Source of the DNA: Bilifractor porci
GTDB lineage: Bacteria; Bacillota; Clostridia; Lachnospirales; Lachnospiraceae
Reading direction: 5' to 3'
NCBI RefSeq assembly: GCF_009696005.1
Contig: NZ_VUMV01000006.1
Coordinates: 124,001 to 188,000, forward strand
DNA length: 64,000 bases
This document shows positions 33,786 to 43,176 of this stretch, one piece after another. Under the pieces are notes generated by a model that saw only the letters and a program-made list of their open reading frames with translations, did not search any database and was not told where the DNA came from. Position numbers and translations under genes: made by a program. The first letter of the stretch is position 1. Every line of letters starts with the position of its first letter.

Positions 33786-33903
33786 GTGTCATGGGTACAG
33801 AAAGAGAGAGCTGGGCAGTCTGTTTAGGTGTCTTGCAAATAAATGTGAAAAATCGGGGGAGCTTTGACAAATTGAAATTTAGAGAACAGAGATTTTGCCT
33901 CAT

Positions 33904-35397
33904 ATGAAACAGCAGATTTCACTTAAAAAAAATTTTATTATGAACGCGATTCTCACAATGTCATCGTTCATATTCCCGCTGATTACATTTCCATACTATT
34001 CGAGAATTTTACTCCCGGATGGAACAGGAAAAGTCAGCTTTGCAACATCACTGGTTTCTTATTTCAGTCTGTTTGCGCAGTTGGGCATACCCACCTACGG
34101 AATTCGGGCGTGCGCACAGGTAAGGGATAACCGTGAAGAACTCAGCCGTGTTACACAGGAATTGTTGATTATTAACCTGATTACAAGTGCACTTGCATAT
34201 GCAGCGCTGGCAGTTGCGTTGTTGACAGTTCCGAGACTTCAGGCTGATCGGAACTTATATCTTGTGATCAGTATCACTATTCTGATGAATGCAATCGGGA
34301 TGGAGTGGCTTTATAAGGGCTTGGAGCAGTATACGTATATTACAGCGCGTTCCATTCTGTTTAAGGCGATTGCTGTTGCTGCTATGTTCCTCTTGGTACA
34401 TCAGAAAAGTGATTATATCATTTATGGAGGAATTTCTGTTTTCGCATCCTGTGCTTCCAATGCGATGAACTTTATCCACGCACGGAAGCTGATTATCATG
34501 CACCCGGTCGGACATTATAATTTCCGGCGTCATCTCAAAGCGATCGGGATCTTCTTTGCTATGTCCTGCGCGACAGTCATCTATACGAATCTGGATAAAG
34601 TAATGCTTGGATTTATGGCGACAGACGCCGATGTGGGGTATTATGATGCCGCAGTGAAAATTAAGACGGTTCTGATCAGTGTGGTAACATCATTGGGAAC
34701 TGTTCTTCTTCCAAGATCTTCTTACTATGTAGAAAAAGGAATGATGGAGGAATTCCGCAGGATAACAGCCAGAGCATTGAATTTTGTATGGCTGGTTGCC
34801 ATGCCATTGACTGTCTATTTTATTATTTTTGCTGCACAGGGCATATTTTTACTTTCCGGAAGCGCTTACGCTGGCGCTATTCTGCCAATGAGGCTGATTA
34901 TGCCTACACTCCTGTTTATAGGGCTGTCCAATATTACAGGAATTCAGATCCTTCTGCCTACCGGGAGGGAAAAAATAGTACTATATTCAGAAATTGCAGG
35001 AGCTATTACAGATCTGATCCTGAATACATTATTAATTCCTGTTGTGAAATCGTCAGGTGCTTCCATTGGTACATTGGCAGCAGAATTCGTGGTACTTCTT
35101 GTTCAATATCTGTCTATGAAAAATGAGGTAGCAGCTGCATTCAGAAATCTTCCTTTTGGAAAAACGATACTTGCTCTTGTGCTGGGTACAGCTGTTTCTG
35201 TCTGGACGTTAAAGCTTCCGCTGTCATCAGGCAGTTCCTGGAACAGCCTGATTATTCTTCTCCTTTCTGCAGTCTGCTTTTTCGGGGCTTATTGGCTGGT
35301 TTTAATGCTTACGAAGGAATCGATGACCAGGGAGTTAACAGCGCAGGTACTGGAGAAACTGCCGCATCGGAAAAAGAGAATATCTTCGGATCAATAA
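33904..35397 (+). CDS. Wzx-type flippase
   Basis: A 498-residue, 12-14-helix protein of the MOP superfamily (polysaccharide transporter). The start SLKKNFIMNAILTM, the ITFPYYSRILLPDGTGKVSFA segment after helix 1 and YGIRACAQVRDN are typical of RfbX/Wzx repeat-unit flippases. It moves undecaprenyl-diphosphate-linked units across the membrane. ATG 33904 is used; TTG 33895 is in frame but unlikely. The ribosome site is weak. Two other flippase-like proteins lie in this window (2318 and 51087), which suggests several glycans or a merged locus. Confidence 0.9.
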   Translation: MKQQISLKKNFIMNAILTMSSFIFPLITFPYYSRILLPDGTGKVSFATSLVSYFSLFAQLGIPTYGIRACAQVRDNREELSRVTQELLIINLITSALAYAALAVALLTVPRLQADRNLYLVISITILMNAIGMEWLYKGLEQYTYITARSILFKAIAVAAMFLLVHQKSDYIIYGGISVFASCASNAMNFIHARKLIIMHPVGHYNFRRHLKAIGIFFAMSCATVIYTNLDKVMLGFMATDADVGYYDAAVKIKTVLISVVTSLGTVLLPRSSYYVEKGMMEEFRRITARALNFVWLVAMPLTVYFIIFAAQGIFLLSGSAYAGAILPMRLIMPTLLFIGLSNITGIQILLPTGREKIVLYSEIAGAITDLILNTLLIPVVKSSGASIGTLAAEFVVLLVQYLSMKNEVAAAFRNLPFGKTILALVLGTAVSVWTLKLPLSSGSSWNSLIILLLSAVCFFGAYWLVLMLTKESMTRELTAQVLEKLPHRKKRISSDQ

Positions 35398-35444
35398 AAG
35401 AAGATCCGGGCTTTTTGAAAAAATAAAGAGAATCGAATATTGCT

Positions 35445-36350
35445 ATGAGTTTTAAAGAAAAAATGGAACAAATTGATCCTGCCGCGGAAAAACTTATTGT
35501 TTTAAGCCAGGAGGATATAGATAGAATTCACAAGGCTCTTCTTTATATGCTGGAAAAGCTGGATGAATTCTGCACCAAGAATCATGTCGAATGGACATTG
35601 GCAGGGGGAAGCATTCTTGGTGCTGTTCGTCATAAAGGATTTATTCCCTGGGATGATGATGCAGATGTGCACATGACAAGAGAAGCCTTTAACAAGTTCC
35701 GGCAGGCATTTTATGACAAGCCCATGGAAGGGTTTCTCCTGAAATGTCCAGGGGATCCCGGTTATCTTTATCATTATCCGAAGCTGTATCTGATCGACAG
35801 TATTTTCCGGGAACTCCAGTCAAATGACAAAAATCCGAACAATTTGTTTATCGATATTTTCCCATTGGAAAACACCTATCGTTCAGGATGGAAAAGAAGA
35901 ATTCACGGATTCCAGTGTAACTTCTATGCACTGGCGGTTTCTTCCCTGCGGATCGATGCCTGCAAGGAGACTCTGCTTGCTTATACGAAGCACAGTCCGG
36001 AAGCCCATAGAGCAGTAAAAACCCGATGCCTTCAAAGCAGTTTATTTAAGTTCAGGAGTCTTACCAGCTGGCTGAAGGGAGCGGATCGGTGCTTTTCAAA
36101 GGTAAAAGATAAAAACTCATCTTTGATTGTCATTCCTTCGGGAGCACAGCATTATTTCGGAGAGCTATACGGTAGAAAACAGATGACGGAGCGGAAGTAT
36201 GTGCCATTTGAGAACACAATGCTTCCAATCCCGAAGGATGCGGAAGGGATTCTCCGGCAGAGATACGGAAATAATTTTATGGATCTTCCGCCTGTTTCCA
36301 GAAGGGCAAAGCATGCTATTCTGGAATATAAAGTCACAGAAAGGCAGTAA
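35445..36350 (+). CDS. LicD-family phosphotransferase
   Basis: A 301-residue LicD protein with the nucleotidyltransferase-like signature LAGGSILGAVRHKGFIPWDD followed by DDADV. In pneumococci LicD enzymes move phosphocholine from CDP-choline to teichoic acid sugars; relatives transfer other CDP-activated phospho-alcohols such as ribitol phosphate. The next gene is an IspD-like cytidylyltransferase and the one after is a reductase/epimerase, so the three probably make and attach one CDP-linked group. The donor alcohol cannot be read from sequence. Confidence 0.88.
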   Translation: MSFKEKMEQIDPAAEKLIVLSQEDIDRIHKALLYMLEKLDEFCTKNHVEWTLAGGSILGAVRHKGFIPWDDDADVHMTREAFNKFRQAFYDKPMEGFLLKCPGDPGYLYHYPKLYLIDSIFRELQSNDKNPNNLFIDIFPLENTYRSGWKRRIHGFQCNFYALAVSSLRIDACKETLLAYTKHSPEAHRAVKTRCLQSSLFKFRSLTSWLKGADRCFSKVKDKNSSLIVIPSGAQHYFGELYGRKQMTERKYVPFENTMLPIPKDAEGILRQRYGNNFMDLPPVSRRAKHAILEYKVTERQ

Positions 36351-36355
36351 AGACA

Positions 36356-37084
36356 ATGAATTATGGATTGATTCTGGCCGGAGGCGTAGGCCAGCGGATG
36401 CGGAATTCCGGAATGCCAAAACAGTTTCTGGAAGTCTTTCAGAAGCCGATTATCATCTATACTTTGGAAAAATTTGAAAAATGTACGGATATAGACAGAA
36501 CCGTTGTTGTCTGCAATGCTTCCTGGACGGAATATATGGAAGGACTGCTCCGCAAATATCAGCTCACTAAGGTTATCGCCGTAGTGCCCGGCGGGAAAGA
36601 CCGGCAGAGCAGTATTCGAAGCGGAATTCGCAGCATTCGGAAAGATGGGGCAAAAGAGACAGATATTGTTGTCGTTCATGACGGCGTAAGACCTCTGGTG
36701 GAATGTGCCATTATCAGCGAGAATGTCAGGGTTGCGCAGCAGTATGGCTGTGCCATGACCGTGAAACCGGCAATCGAATCTGTCTGCATATGTGAAAATG
36801 ATGAAGCTGAATTTGAAAATTTTAAGAAAAGAGACAACACGTATCGGCTGACAGCTCCGCAGACGTTCCGGCTGGGAATTCTGACAGATACATTGCAGAA
36901 AACTTCTGATATTACAGAGCCGATTCCCATTTTGGATCCTGCCATGGGATATGCGTATCTGGGAAATCCGGTGCACCTGGTAAAAGAAAATAATAACAAC
37001 ATTAAAATTACAACACCTGAAGATTATTATATCCTTAAGGCAATGTTGGAACTCGAAGAGAACCGTTATGTATTTGGATTATAA
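36356..37084 (+). CDS. IspD/TarI-like cytidylyltransferase
   Basis: A 242-residue CTP-dependent transferase. LAGGVGQRM with a later MPKQFL, the VPGGKDRQSS segment, VVHDGVRPL and APQTFR are the landmarks of IspD and TarI. IspD serves isoprenoid synthesis, while TarI makes CDP-ribitol. Its position six bases after licD and before an SDR gene favours a TarI-like role making a CDP-polyol for the polysaccharide. Confidence 0.85.
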   Translation: MNYGLILAGGVGQRMRNSGMPKQFLEVFQKPIIIYTLEKFEKCTDIDRTVVVCNASWTEYMEGLLRKYQLTKVIAVVPGGKDRQSSIRSGIRSIRKDGAKETDIVVVHDGVRPLVECAIISENVRVAQQYGCAMTVKPAIESVCICENDEAEFENFKKRDNTYRLTAPQTFRLGILTDTLQKTSDITEPIPILDPAMGYAYLGNPVHLVKENNNNIKITTPEDYYILKAMLELEENRYVFGL

Positions 37085-37139
37085 TAGATGCTTCAGAAAG
37101 TGACAGAGACGATTTTTTGAATCATAAGAGGTGAGTGGC

Positions 37140-38162
37140 ATGGAAAAGCGGGATCTCGATATTATTACCAATAGTGCGGTAAACTGGCAGATGTACAGAA
37201 ACAAAACCGTTCTGGTTACCGGAGCAACGGGGCGTCTGGGGCGCTATATCGTAGATACATTGGTGGACGTAGATCTTAAGTATAATTTAAATCTTAGAAT
37301 CCTTGGCCTGGTTCGTTCTAACGATAAGGCGGAGGCTGTTTTTGGGCAGGAACTGCGTTTTCCAAATGTTAAAATGCTGATTCAGGATGTCAATGCGCCG
37401 ATCATGTATGAGGGAGATATTCATTATATTTTTCATACGGCGGGTCCGGCGGCACCTGTAGATTTCAAAGATCATGCGGTGGAAACACTTTGGAGCCATG
37501 TAAACGGAACACACAATGTGCTGGAATGTGCCAGATTACATGGAACGAAAAGAGTTTTTTATATTTCTACGGTAGAAATCTATGGTGAATGGAAAGAAGA
37601 CCGGAATATTACGGAAAGTGATATGGGACCGCTTCGCCATTTGAACTATCGTGCCTGCTATCCGGAAGCAAAACGGCTGTGTGAGACAATGCTGACAACA
37701 TATCAGCAGGAATACGGCGTGGATTTCTGCGGCGTTCGTTTTTCGCACACGCTGGGGCCTGGTATTGTGCTGGATGACGGGAGAGCATTTGCGGAGTTTT
37801 TGAATGCTGTCCTGAACGACAGGGATATTGTGCTTCAGTCGGATGGAAGCGCCATGCGAACCTATACCTATGTGGCAGATGCCGTAAATGCTGTGTTTCT
37901 GATCATGGATAAGGGTCAGAGTACTTTTTATAATGTGTCCTCAGACGAAAATCTGATCAGCATACGAGATCTGGCAAACCTGATTGCGGAATTGTCTCCA
38001 AGTGGAAAGACGAAGGTTGTGTTTGGCAAAGAAGCAGGAAATATGCCCTATCTTCCTTTCAAACTAGCCATCATGGATACGCGGAAAATCCGCGCAATGG
38101 GTTGGAAACCGCAGGTTGATCTAAAGCATCTGTTTCAGTGGACGCTGGAGTCCTTTTTATAA
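37140..38162 (+). CDS. NAD-dependent epimerase/dehydratase (extended SDR)
   Basis: A 340-residue extended short-chain dehydrogenase: cofactor motif VTGATGRLGRYI, FHTAGPAAP, STVEIYG and the catalytic pair in YPEAK. It probably reduces, epimerises or dehydrates a nucleotide-linked or phosphorylated sugar. ATG 37140 follows AGAGGTG, replacing a GTG at 37131 that is part of that site. Between the cytidylyltransferase and a glycosyltransferase it may prepare the CDP-activated moiety used by LicD. Confidence 0.85.
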   Translation: MEKRDLDIITNSAVNWQMYRNKTVLVTGATGRLGRYIVDTLVDVDLKYNLNLRILGLVRSNDKAEAVFGQELRFPNVKMLIQDVNAPIMYEGDIHYIFHTAGPAAPVDFKDHAVETLWSHVNGTHNVLECARLHGTKRVFYISTVEIYGEWKEDRNITESDMGPLRHLNYRACYPEAKRLCETMLTTYQQEYGVDFCGVRFSHTLGPGIVLDDGRAFAEFLNAVLNDRDIVLQSDGSAMRTYTYVADAVNAVFLIMDKGQSTFYNVSSDENLISIRDLANLIAELSPSGKTKVVFGKEAGNMPYLPFKLAIMDTRKIRAMGWKPQVDLKHLFQWTLESFL

Positions 38163-39127
38163 TGAAAACACAAGGCCTGCATATACCTCGCGTTGCGATA
38201 TTGATGAGTACCTATAATGGTGAGAAGTATCTGTCCGAGCAGGTGGACAGCATTTTAAAGCAGCAGGGAGTTGACATTTATCTGTATATAAGGGATGACG
38301 GCTCTTCCGATTCTACCATGGCATTATTGCGTGCATACGCGGAAAAAAACTCCAATGTTATTCTGAAAGCAGACGGAAAAAATTTGGGCCCTGGTGCAAG
38401 CTTCCTCTGTCTGTTTTATAGCTTTTCCCATTCGGAAGAGACTTTTGACTATATCGCTTTTGCGGATCAGGATGACATCTGGCTGCCGGAAAAAATGCTT
38501 TGCGCGATCCAGTCCATAGAACAGCAGACACCTGCAAAACAGCGGGAAGGAATTCTGTATGGCTCAAATCAGATACTCTATCGGGACGGGAAACAAGAAG
38601 GGCTGAGACATGCAGAAAAACAGGATCTTACTCTGGCGGGACATTTAAGTAAAAATACAATTTCGGGATGTACGATGGTGCTCAACTGGCCGTTGGCACA
38701 GAAAATTTTTAACGCACCGCAGCCGCAGAGAGAAATTGTGGAACGGAGAATGCATGATTCCTGGATCATTCTGGCGGCGATTGCCTGCGGAAATGTCATT
38801 TATGACGAAGCGGCACATATCCTTTACAGAATTCATCAGGACAATGTCGTAGGAATAAAAAAGCCGACATTACGAAACAGAATCGCTGTTAAATGGAAAA
38901 ATATCACGCAGCCGTCATTTGCCTGTTATCGTTCCAGAACGGCTTTGCAGCTCTTGCGTTCTTTCCCGGAAATTGACGGAAGAAAAAGAGAAATCCTGGA
39001 AGAAGTGGCATACTATAAAAGCGATTTAAAGGAAAAAAGAGAACTCCTTTCTGACACAGAGCTTGTTCAAAACTTTGGGAGAAATGCTGTGACGGGCAGG
39101 ATCAAGATATTGCTGAACCTTATCTAG
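38162..39127 (+). CDS. Family 2 glycosyltransferase (rhamnosyltransferase-like)
   Basis: A 321-residue GT-A enzyme: AILMSTYNGEKYL near the start, IRDDGSSDST, and FADQDDIW as the metal-binding DxD region. The DQDDIW form is common in rhamnosyl- and galactosyl-transferases of capsule loci. ATG 38162 overlaps the SDR stop (TAATG), so translation is coupled. No membrane helix. Donor and acceptor are not determined. Confidence 0.88.
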   Translation: MKTQGLHIPRVAILMSTYNGEKYLSEQVDSILKQQGVDIYLYIRDDGSSDSTMALLRAYAEKNSNVILKADGKNLGPGASFLCLFYSFSHSEETFDYIAFADQDDIWLPEKMLCAIQSIEQQTPAKQREGILYGSNQILYRDGKQEGLRHAEKQDLTLAGHLSKNTISGCTMVLNWPLAQKIFNAPQPQREIVERRMHDSWIILAAIACGNVIYDEAAHILYRIHQDNVVGIKKPTLRNRIAVKWKNITQPSFACYRSRTALQLLRSFPEIDGRKREILEEVAYYKSDLKEKRELLSDTELVQNFGRNAVTGRIKILLNLI

Positions 39128-39152
39128 CCTGGGCTAAAAGGAGATTATATTT

Positions 39153-40136
39153 GTGGCAGAAAAATTTATCTTTTCGTATATCAATCAGGACAGGGAAGGG
39201 ATTTTCCGCGATATGGCGGCGACAGCAGGCCGACAGCATCAAATCGAATTTCTGCCTTCTCACAAAACATTGCCTGCAGGTCCGGCCGGGGTTATAGAAA
39301 AAGCTGCTCTTAGTTATCGTCTGAACAGGATAGTTCCCGGGGATTTTTTGGGCGTGTGGGGGAACCTGGAGCAATATCCGTATCAGGCAGATGACATCTA
39401 CCACATAGTCATTCCTACTACCAGCATAGCAAAGTTCTCCCTTCATTATTTACTGCGTTTTCGTGCCAGACATGCCAATGTTAAGCTCTATGCACTGGTG
39501 ACAGATTCCATGCATGCGGAATCTCCCCATATGCAGCTGGTGAGAAGAAAACTGTTCAGCCCTGTGTGGGAAAAAGTCCTCACCTATGACAAGTATGACG
39601 CAAAGGAGTATGGCTTTACCTGGTTCGGCTACACGTACTACTCATCCTTTGATTTTGTAAGACAGGATTCCCGGCGGGCAGACTTGTATTATTCCGGTTA
39701 TAATAAAGGAAACCGGGAAACGTTGGTATTGGATGTATTAAAAAGTGGGAAAAACGCGGGCGCGGAGTGCCGGTTTGATGTAGTTTCAGATAAACCCAGT
39801 GCAGGAGGGGAACTAAGCTATCTGAAAAACAGAATATCCTATCCGGAAGTGGTCAGCAGGGTCAAAGCCTCAAATTGTATTCTGGAAATACTGCAGGAAG
39901 GACAGCAGGCACAGTCTATTCGCTATTTTGAAGCGATTGTTTATAATAAAAAACTGTTGACCAATAACCGTCATCTGAAGGAGCTGCCCTTTTACAACAG
40001 CCATTTCATGCGCTGTTTTCAGGACGCCTCGGAGATAGACTGGAACTGGGTAAAAAAGCCTGAGGATATTGATTATCAATATGATGGGTGTTTTTCACCA
40101 GTGTATTTAAAGAAATTCGTAACAGGAGAACCGTAA
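39153..40136 (+). CDS. Putative glycosyltransferase, GT-B-like
   Basis: A 327-residue soluble protein. I see no classic glycosyltransferase motif near the start. The C-terminal half has an ILEILQEGQQAQSIRYFEAI stretch, which resembles the donor-binding region (E near a glycine) of GT-B capsule enzymes such as the eps/wcm type. The start is GTG 39153 behind AAAAGGAG. Tight spacing to both neighbours places it in the glycan assembly operon. Function is inferred from context. Confidence 0.6.
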   Translation: MAEKFIFSYINQDREGIFRDMAATAGRQHQIEFLPSHKTLPAGPAGVIEKAALSYRLNRIVPGDFLGVWGNLEQYPYQADDIYHIVIPTTSIAKFSLHYLLRFRARHANVKLYALVTDSMHAESPHMQLVRRKLFSPVWEKVLTYDKYDAKEYGFTWFGYTYYSSFDFVRQDSRRADLYYSGYNKGNRETLVLDVLKSGKNAGAECRFDVVSDKPSAGGELSYLKNRISYPEVVSRVKASNCILEILQEGQQAQSIRYFEAIVYNKKLLTNNRHLKELPFYNSHFMRCFQDASEIDWNWVKKPEDIDYQYDGCFSPVYLKKFVTGEP

Positions 40137-40137
40137 A

Positions 40138-41250
40138 TTGAAGGGGTTATTCATCAATATCTATCCTAAGCTGCTGGGGCGCGCCGGAGAGGTAAAAGAA
40201 GGGGGGCTTAGCAGGGACAGAGGTTATTATAATTTTCTGATGAAGTCCGGGCAGTGGGAGAGTGTGGTTCTCCCCTCTTCTTCTGTTTCGGCGGCATTGA
40301 CTGTGTTAAAAACAAATATTACAGCCAAAAACCGGAAATTGCTTTTTCTATATGCGCATTTTGGAATACCGCTGTTAAAAAGAGATCTGCCATCCAGAAT
40401 CCTGACAACTCTTTTCTTTAAAAGTATCTGCTATGCGCAGAAATTTCATGGGGTTATGCCGGTTTTCGATGTCTGTGATTTGAAATACGAACAGTCAAAA
40501 GATCTGGAACTTCCGGAATTCCGTCATAGATATACGAGGAAAATACAGCAAAAACTGTTTGCGCTAAATGCCTGGTATATCTTTGCTTCTGAGGCTATGA
40601 TGGAGTACGCGGTCCGGGAATACCATGCCATTCCAGAACGATGCCGTGTCTGTTATAATGGGGCACAGCCCCTGAAGGAAGCAGAAATAATTTCAGCCCA
40701 AAGCCAGTATAAGGAATTATCTGAAGGTCAGAAACTTCGTTTTGTTTATGCGGGAACGCTTAACAGGGGAAGAATGATTGAGCAGATGATTCAACAGTTC
40801 CCGGAAGACAGTAAATATGTCTTATTCCTCTTGGGAACGCAGGGGGAATGGATTGATTTATTCTTGAAAGAAACAAATCGGACAAATATTATTTGGATAG
40901 GAAGTCTTCCGGAGGACAGGGCGCATGCTTTTGTTTCTCTTTGCGATGTCGGTCTGATTCCTTATGATGACAGCCGCTTTTATTACAATATTGCTTATCC
41001 GACAAAGCTGTCTTTTTATCTGACCGCCGGTGTTCCGGTGCTGTCTACGCCGGTAAGAGAAGTGGATTCTGTAAATAAAAAATATCAATGCGTGTTCATT
41101 GAACAGATGACAGGATGGAATAGATTCATCAAACAGTTGTCCAAAGAAAAAATAATAGAAAAGAGAGAAAAGGTCTTGGCCTGTAAAAACTCTTTCTACT
41201 GGAACACAGTCTTTTCTGGCTGTGAGCTTTTAGAAAGCGGGAGAATTTAA
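40138..41250 (+). CDS. Family 4-like glycosyltransferase
   Basis: A 370-residue GT-B-type protein. The second half has FVYAGTLNRGRM, WIGSLPEDRAHAFVSLCDVG and IPYD...AYPTKLSFYLTAGVPVLST, the usual order of the GT4 donor site. The start is TTG 40138, one base after the previous stop, with AGGAG about ten bases upstream. No membrane helix. It probably adds one sugar of the repeat unit at the cytoplasmic face. Confidence 0.8.
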   Translation: MKGLFINIYPKLLGRAGEVKEGGLSRDRGYYNFLMKSGQWESVVLPSSSVSAALTVLKTNITAKNRKLLFLYAHFGIPLLKRDLPSRILTTLFFKSICYAQKFHGVMPVFDVCDLKYEQSKDLELPEFRHRYTRKIQQKLFALNAWYIFASEAMMEYAVREYHAIPERCRVCYNGAQPLKEAEIISAQSQYKELSEGQKLRFVYAGTLNRGRMIEQMIQQFPEDSKYVLFLLGTQGEWIDLFLKETNRTNIIWIGSLPEDRAHAFVSLCDVGLIPYDDSRFYYNIAYPTKLSFYLTAGVPVLSTPVREVDSVNKKYQCVFIEQMTGWNRFIKQLSKEKIIEKREKVLACKNSFYWNTVFSGCELLESGRI

Positions 41251-41252
41251 GT

Positions 41253-42257
41253 ATGACGGAGAAGAGAACTGTCTGCGTTGTTCTGGTTACTTATAACAGG
41301 AAAAAGCTGCTGATGGAGCTTTTAAATTCGCTATGTATACAGACATATCCGGTATCTGCCGTTGTACTGGTTGATAATCATTCAACAGACGGAACCGCAG
41401 AAATGCTGGCCGAGAAGAAAGTCATATCAGAAACGATTCCTGACGAAACAGTAAACAGCAGATGGAACAATATGGAGATCTATTATTTCCGCAGCTCAAA
41501 AAATACCGGCGGATCCGGTGGCTTTTCCCGTGCATTCAAGATTGCGGAAAAACTTCCGTATGATTGTGTCTGGGTGATGGATGATGATGTGGAGCCGGAG
41601 AAAAACTGCCTGGAGCAGCTTCTGTTATATCAGGATCATACAGCACAGGTCTGTATCCCCTCCAGACAGGATAAAAACTGGGATGATTATGCGATTACAG
41701 AGTATAATCTTACCAACCCGTTTTTACATCGCCTGGGATTGATGAAAAAGAGAGTCGCAAGCACTGAGATCAAGACGGATTATCTGCGCGTGGAGGATAT
41801 GCCGTTGGAAGGCCCGCTGATCACAATGTCTGTGGTGAAGCAAATAGGCGGTCCCGATCCGGGGTATTTTATTATGTATGATGATACAGATTATGCCCAT
41901 CGTGCGGGTGAAGTGACGGAACTTCGCTATATACCATCAGCAATACTGCACAGAAAGCTGGCAGACCGTGCCAGGCAGGAAACGGTTACTCCGCCGGATT
42001 CCACCTGGAAAGATTACTATCTTCTCCGCAATCAGTTCTATTTTGACCGTAAATATGGGAAGAATGTGTTGGTAAAATATTTCCGTCCATGGTGGAGCTG
42101 GACTGCCAAACGGATTCATGCAGTCACGCACAGGGAAACTTATCGAATGCATGTTTTGAATATGGCGTATCACGATGCGGTTAATCATAGAATGGGAATG
42201 ACCGTGCAGCCGGGAACAGACTTTTTTACTGCTTTTCATGAAAAAACAGAAGAATAA
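41253..42257 (+). CDS. GlfT1-like family 2 glycosyltransferase
   Basis: A 334-residue GT2 enzyme: VVLVTYNRKKLL, VDNHSTDGTAE, NTGGSGGFSRAF and VWVMDDDVEPE. The NTGGSGGF stretch with DDD is characteristic of the galactofuranosyltransferase (GlfT1/WbbI-like) branch. A galactofuranose residue would require UDP-galactopyranose mutase (glf), which is not in this window, so the donor is open. Two bases separate it from the previous stop. Confidence 0.82.
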   Translation: MTEKRTVCVVLVTYNRKKLLMELLNSLCIQTYPVSAVVLVDNHSTDGTAEMLAEKKVISETIPDETVNSRWNNMEIYYFRSSKNTGGSGGFSRAFKIAEKLPYDCVWVMDDDVEPEKNCLEQLLLYQDHTAQVCIPSRQDKNWDDYAITEYNLTNPFLHRLGLMKKRVASTEIKTDYLRVEDMPLEGPLITMSVVKQIGGPDPGYFIMYDDTDYAHRAGEVTELRYIPSAILHRKLADRARQETVTPPDSTWKDYYLLRNQFYFDRKYGKNVLVKYFRPWWSWTAKRIHAVTHRETYRMHVLNMAYHDAVNHRMGMTVQPGTDFFTAFHEKTEE

Positions 42258-42301
42258 GTTTCGGCCGCTTAAAGACCAGGAGGCTCAGGGGACTTTCGAT
42301 T

Positions 42302-43105
42302 ATGGATAATACATTAGAGGAAGGACAGGTTAAAACAAAGGAACGCCGTAACAGCTGGTTTCGGATCATGCTGCAGGCCGTCATAGCTGTTTTACTTGCA
42401 GGCGCTTTATTTTTTGTAATGACGAATAAGGCGGCGGCTGAGAAAATTGATCAGACAATATTACTGGAAAAACGACATCCCGGATATTGGGAATATCTGT
42501 CTCATCCACAAATCTATTATTCCCATGGAGAATCCGATAATTTGCTTATCAGTTCGCTGCAGTCAGGCGAATATAGTGGTTTCCAGGTTGTGGTAAATCC
42601 GGATTTTTCTGTGAGAGTAGATGGCGTAAACAATGAAGAGGATGTACATTTACGATATGGCAATGTTGTGCTTTCCGAAGGCCAGTATCAGCTTCTGGAT
42701 GGCGCTCCCAAAATTGACGGCGCCTACAGCTATGTCTGGGATGGTGAAAACACCTTGGTTTCCCTTCCCGATGCGTCTATCTTCTCTGTTTCTACTAGCC
42801 CCAATATGTATGAGGTAGGGGTGGTGATTTTTAAAGGACAGGAAGTACACCAAACCTATACCCCAATGCTGATCAGGGAAGGAGATAAGCAAACATTCAC
42901 CCCGTATAGGACAACATTTCCGCTAAGGGATGACTTGGAACAAAAAATTAGTATGGTATTTGTTCCAAGTAAAGATGTGATTGCAAAGGAAGATATAAAA
43001 ATATGGGAAAGCTCTCAAAAGACAGAAAAAGTAGATAAGGCTATGATCTACTTCTATGATGGCTCTGGTTATATTCTGGAAAATGGAAGAGTGTCTTCAG
43101 ATTAG
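42302..43105 (+). CDS. Hypothetical membrane-anchored extracytoplasmic protein
   Basis: A 267-residue protein with a short charged cytoplasmic start, one hydrophobic helix (about 22-42) and a beta-rich outer domain of about 220 residues with many Tyr, Asp and Ser. No family recognised. The placement between glycosyltransferases suggests a part in polymer export, attachment or regulation, but nothing in the sequence fixes this. It lies close to the point where base composition turns AT-rich. Confidence 0.65.
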   Translation: MDNTLEEGQVKTKERRNSWFRIMLQAVIAVLLAGALFFVMTNKAAAEKIDQTILLEKRHPGYWEYLSHPQIYYSHGESDNLLISSLQSGEYSGFQVVVNPDFSVRVDGVNNEEDVHLRYGNVVLSEGQYQLLDGAPKIDGAYSYVWDGENTLVSLPDASIFSVSTSPNMYEVGVVIFKGQEVHQTYTPMLIREGDKQTFTPYRTTFPLRDDLEQKISMVFVPSKDVIAKEDIKIWESSQKTEKVDKAMIYFYDGSGYILENGRVSSD

Positions 43106-43176
43106 GTAGGCCTTAAAGATGGGAGAATAAACAAATAGGCTAATATATGGTGGCAAATGGCTGGGAGTATAAATAA

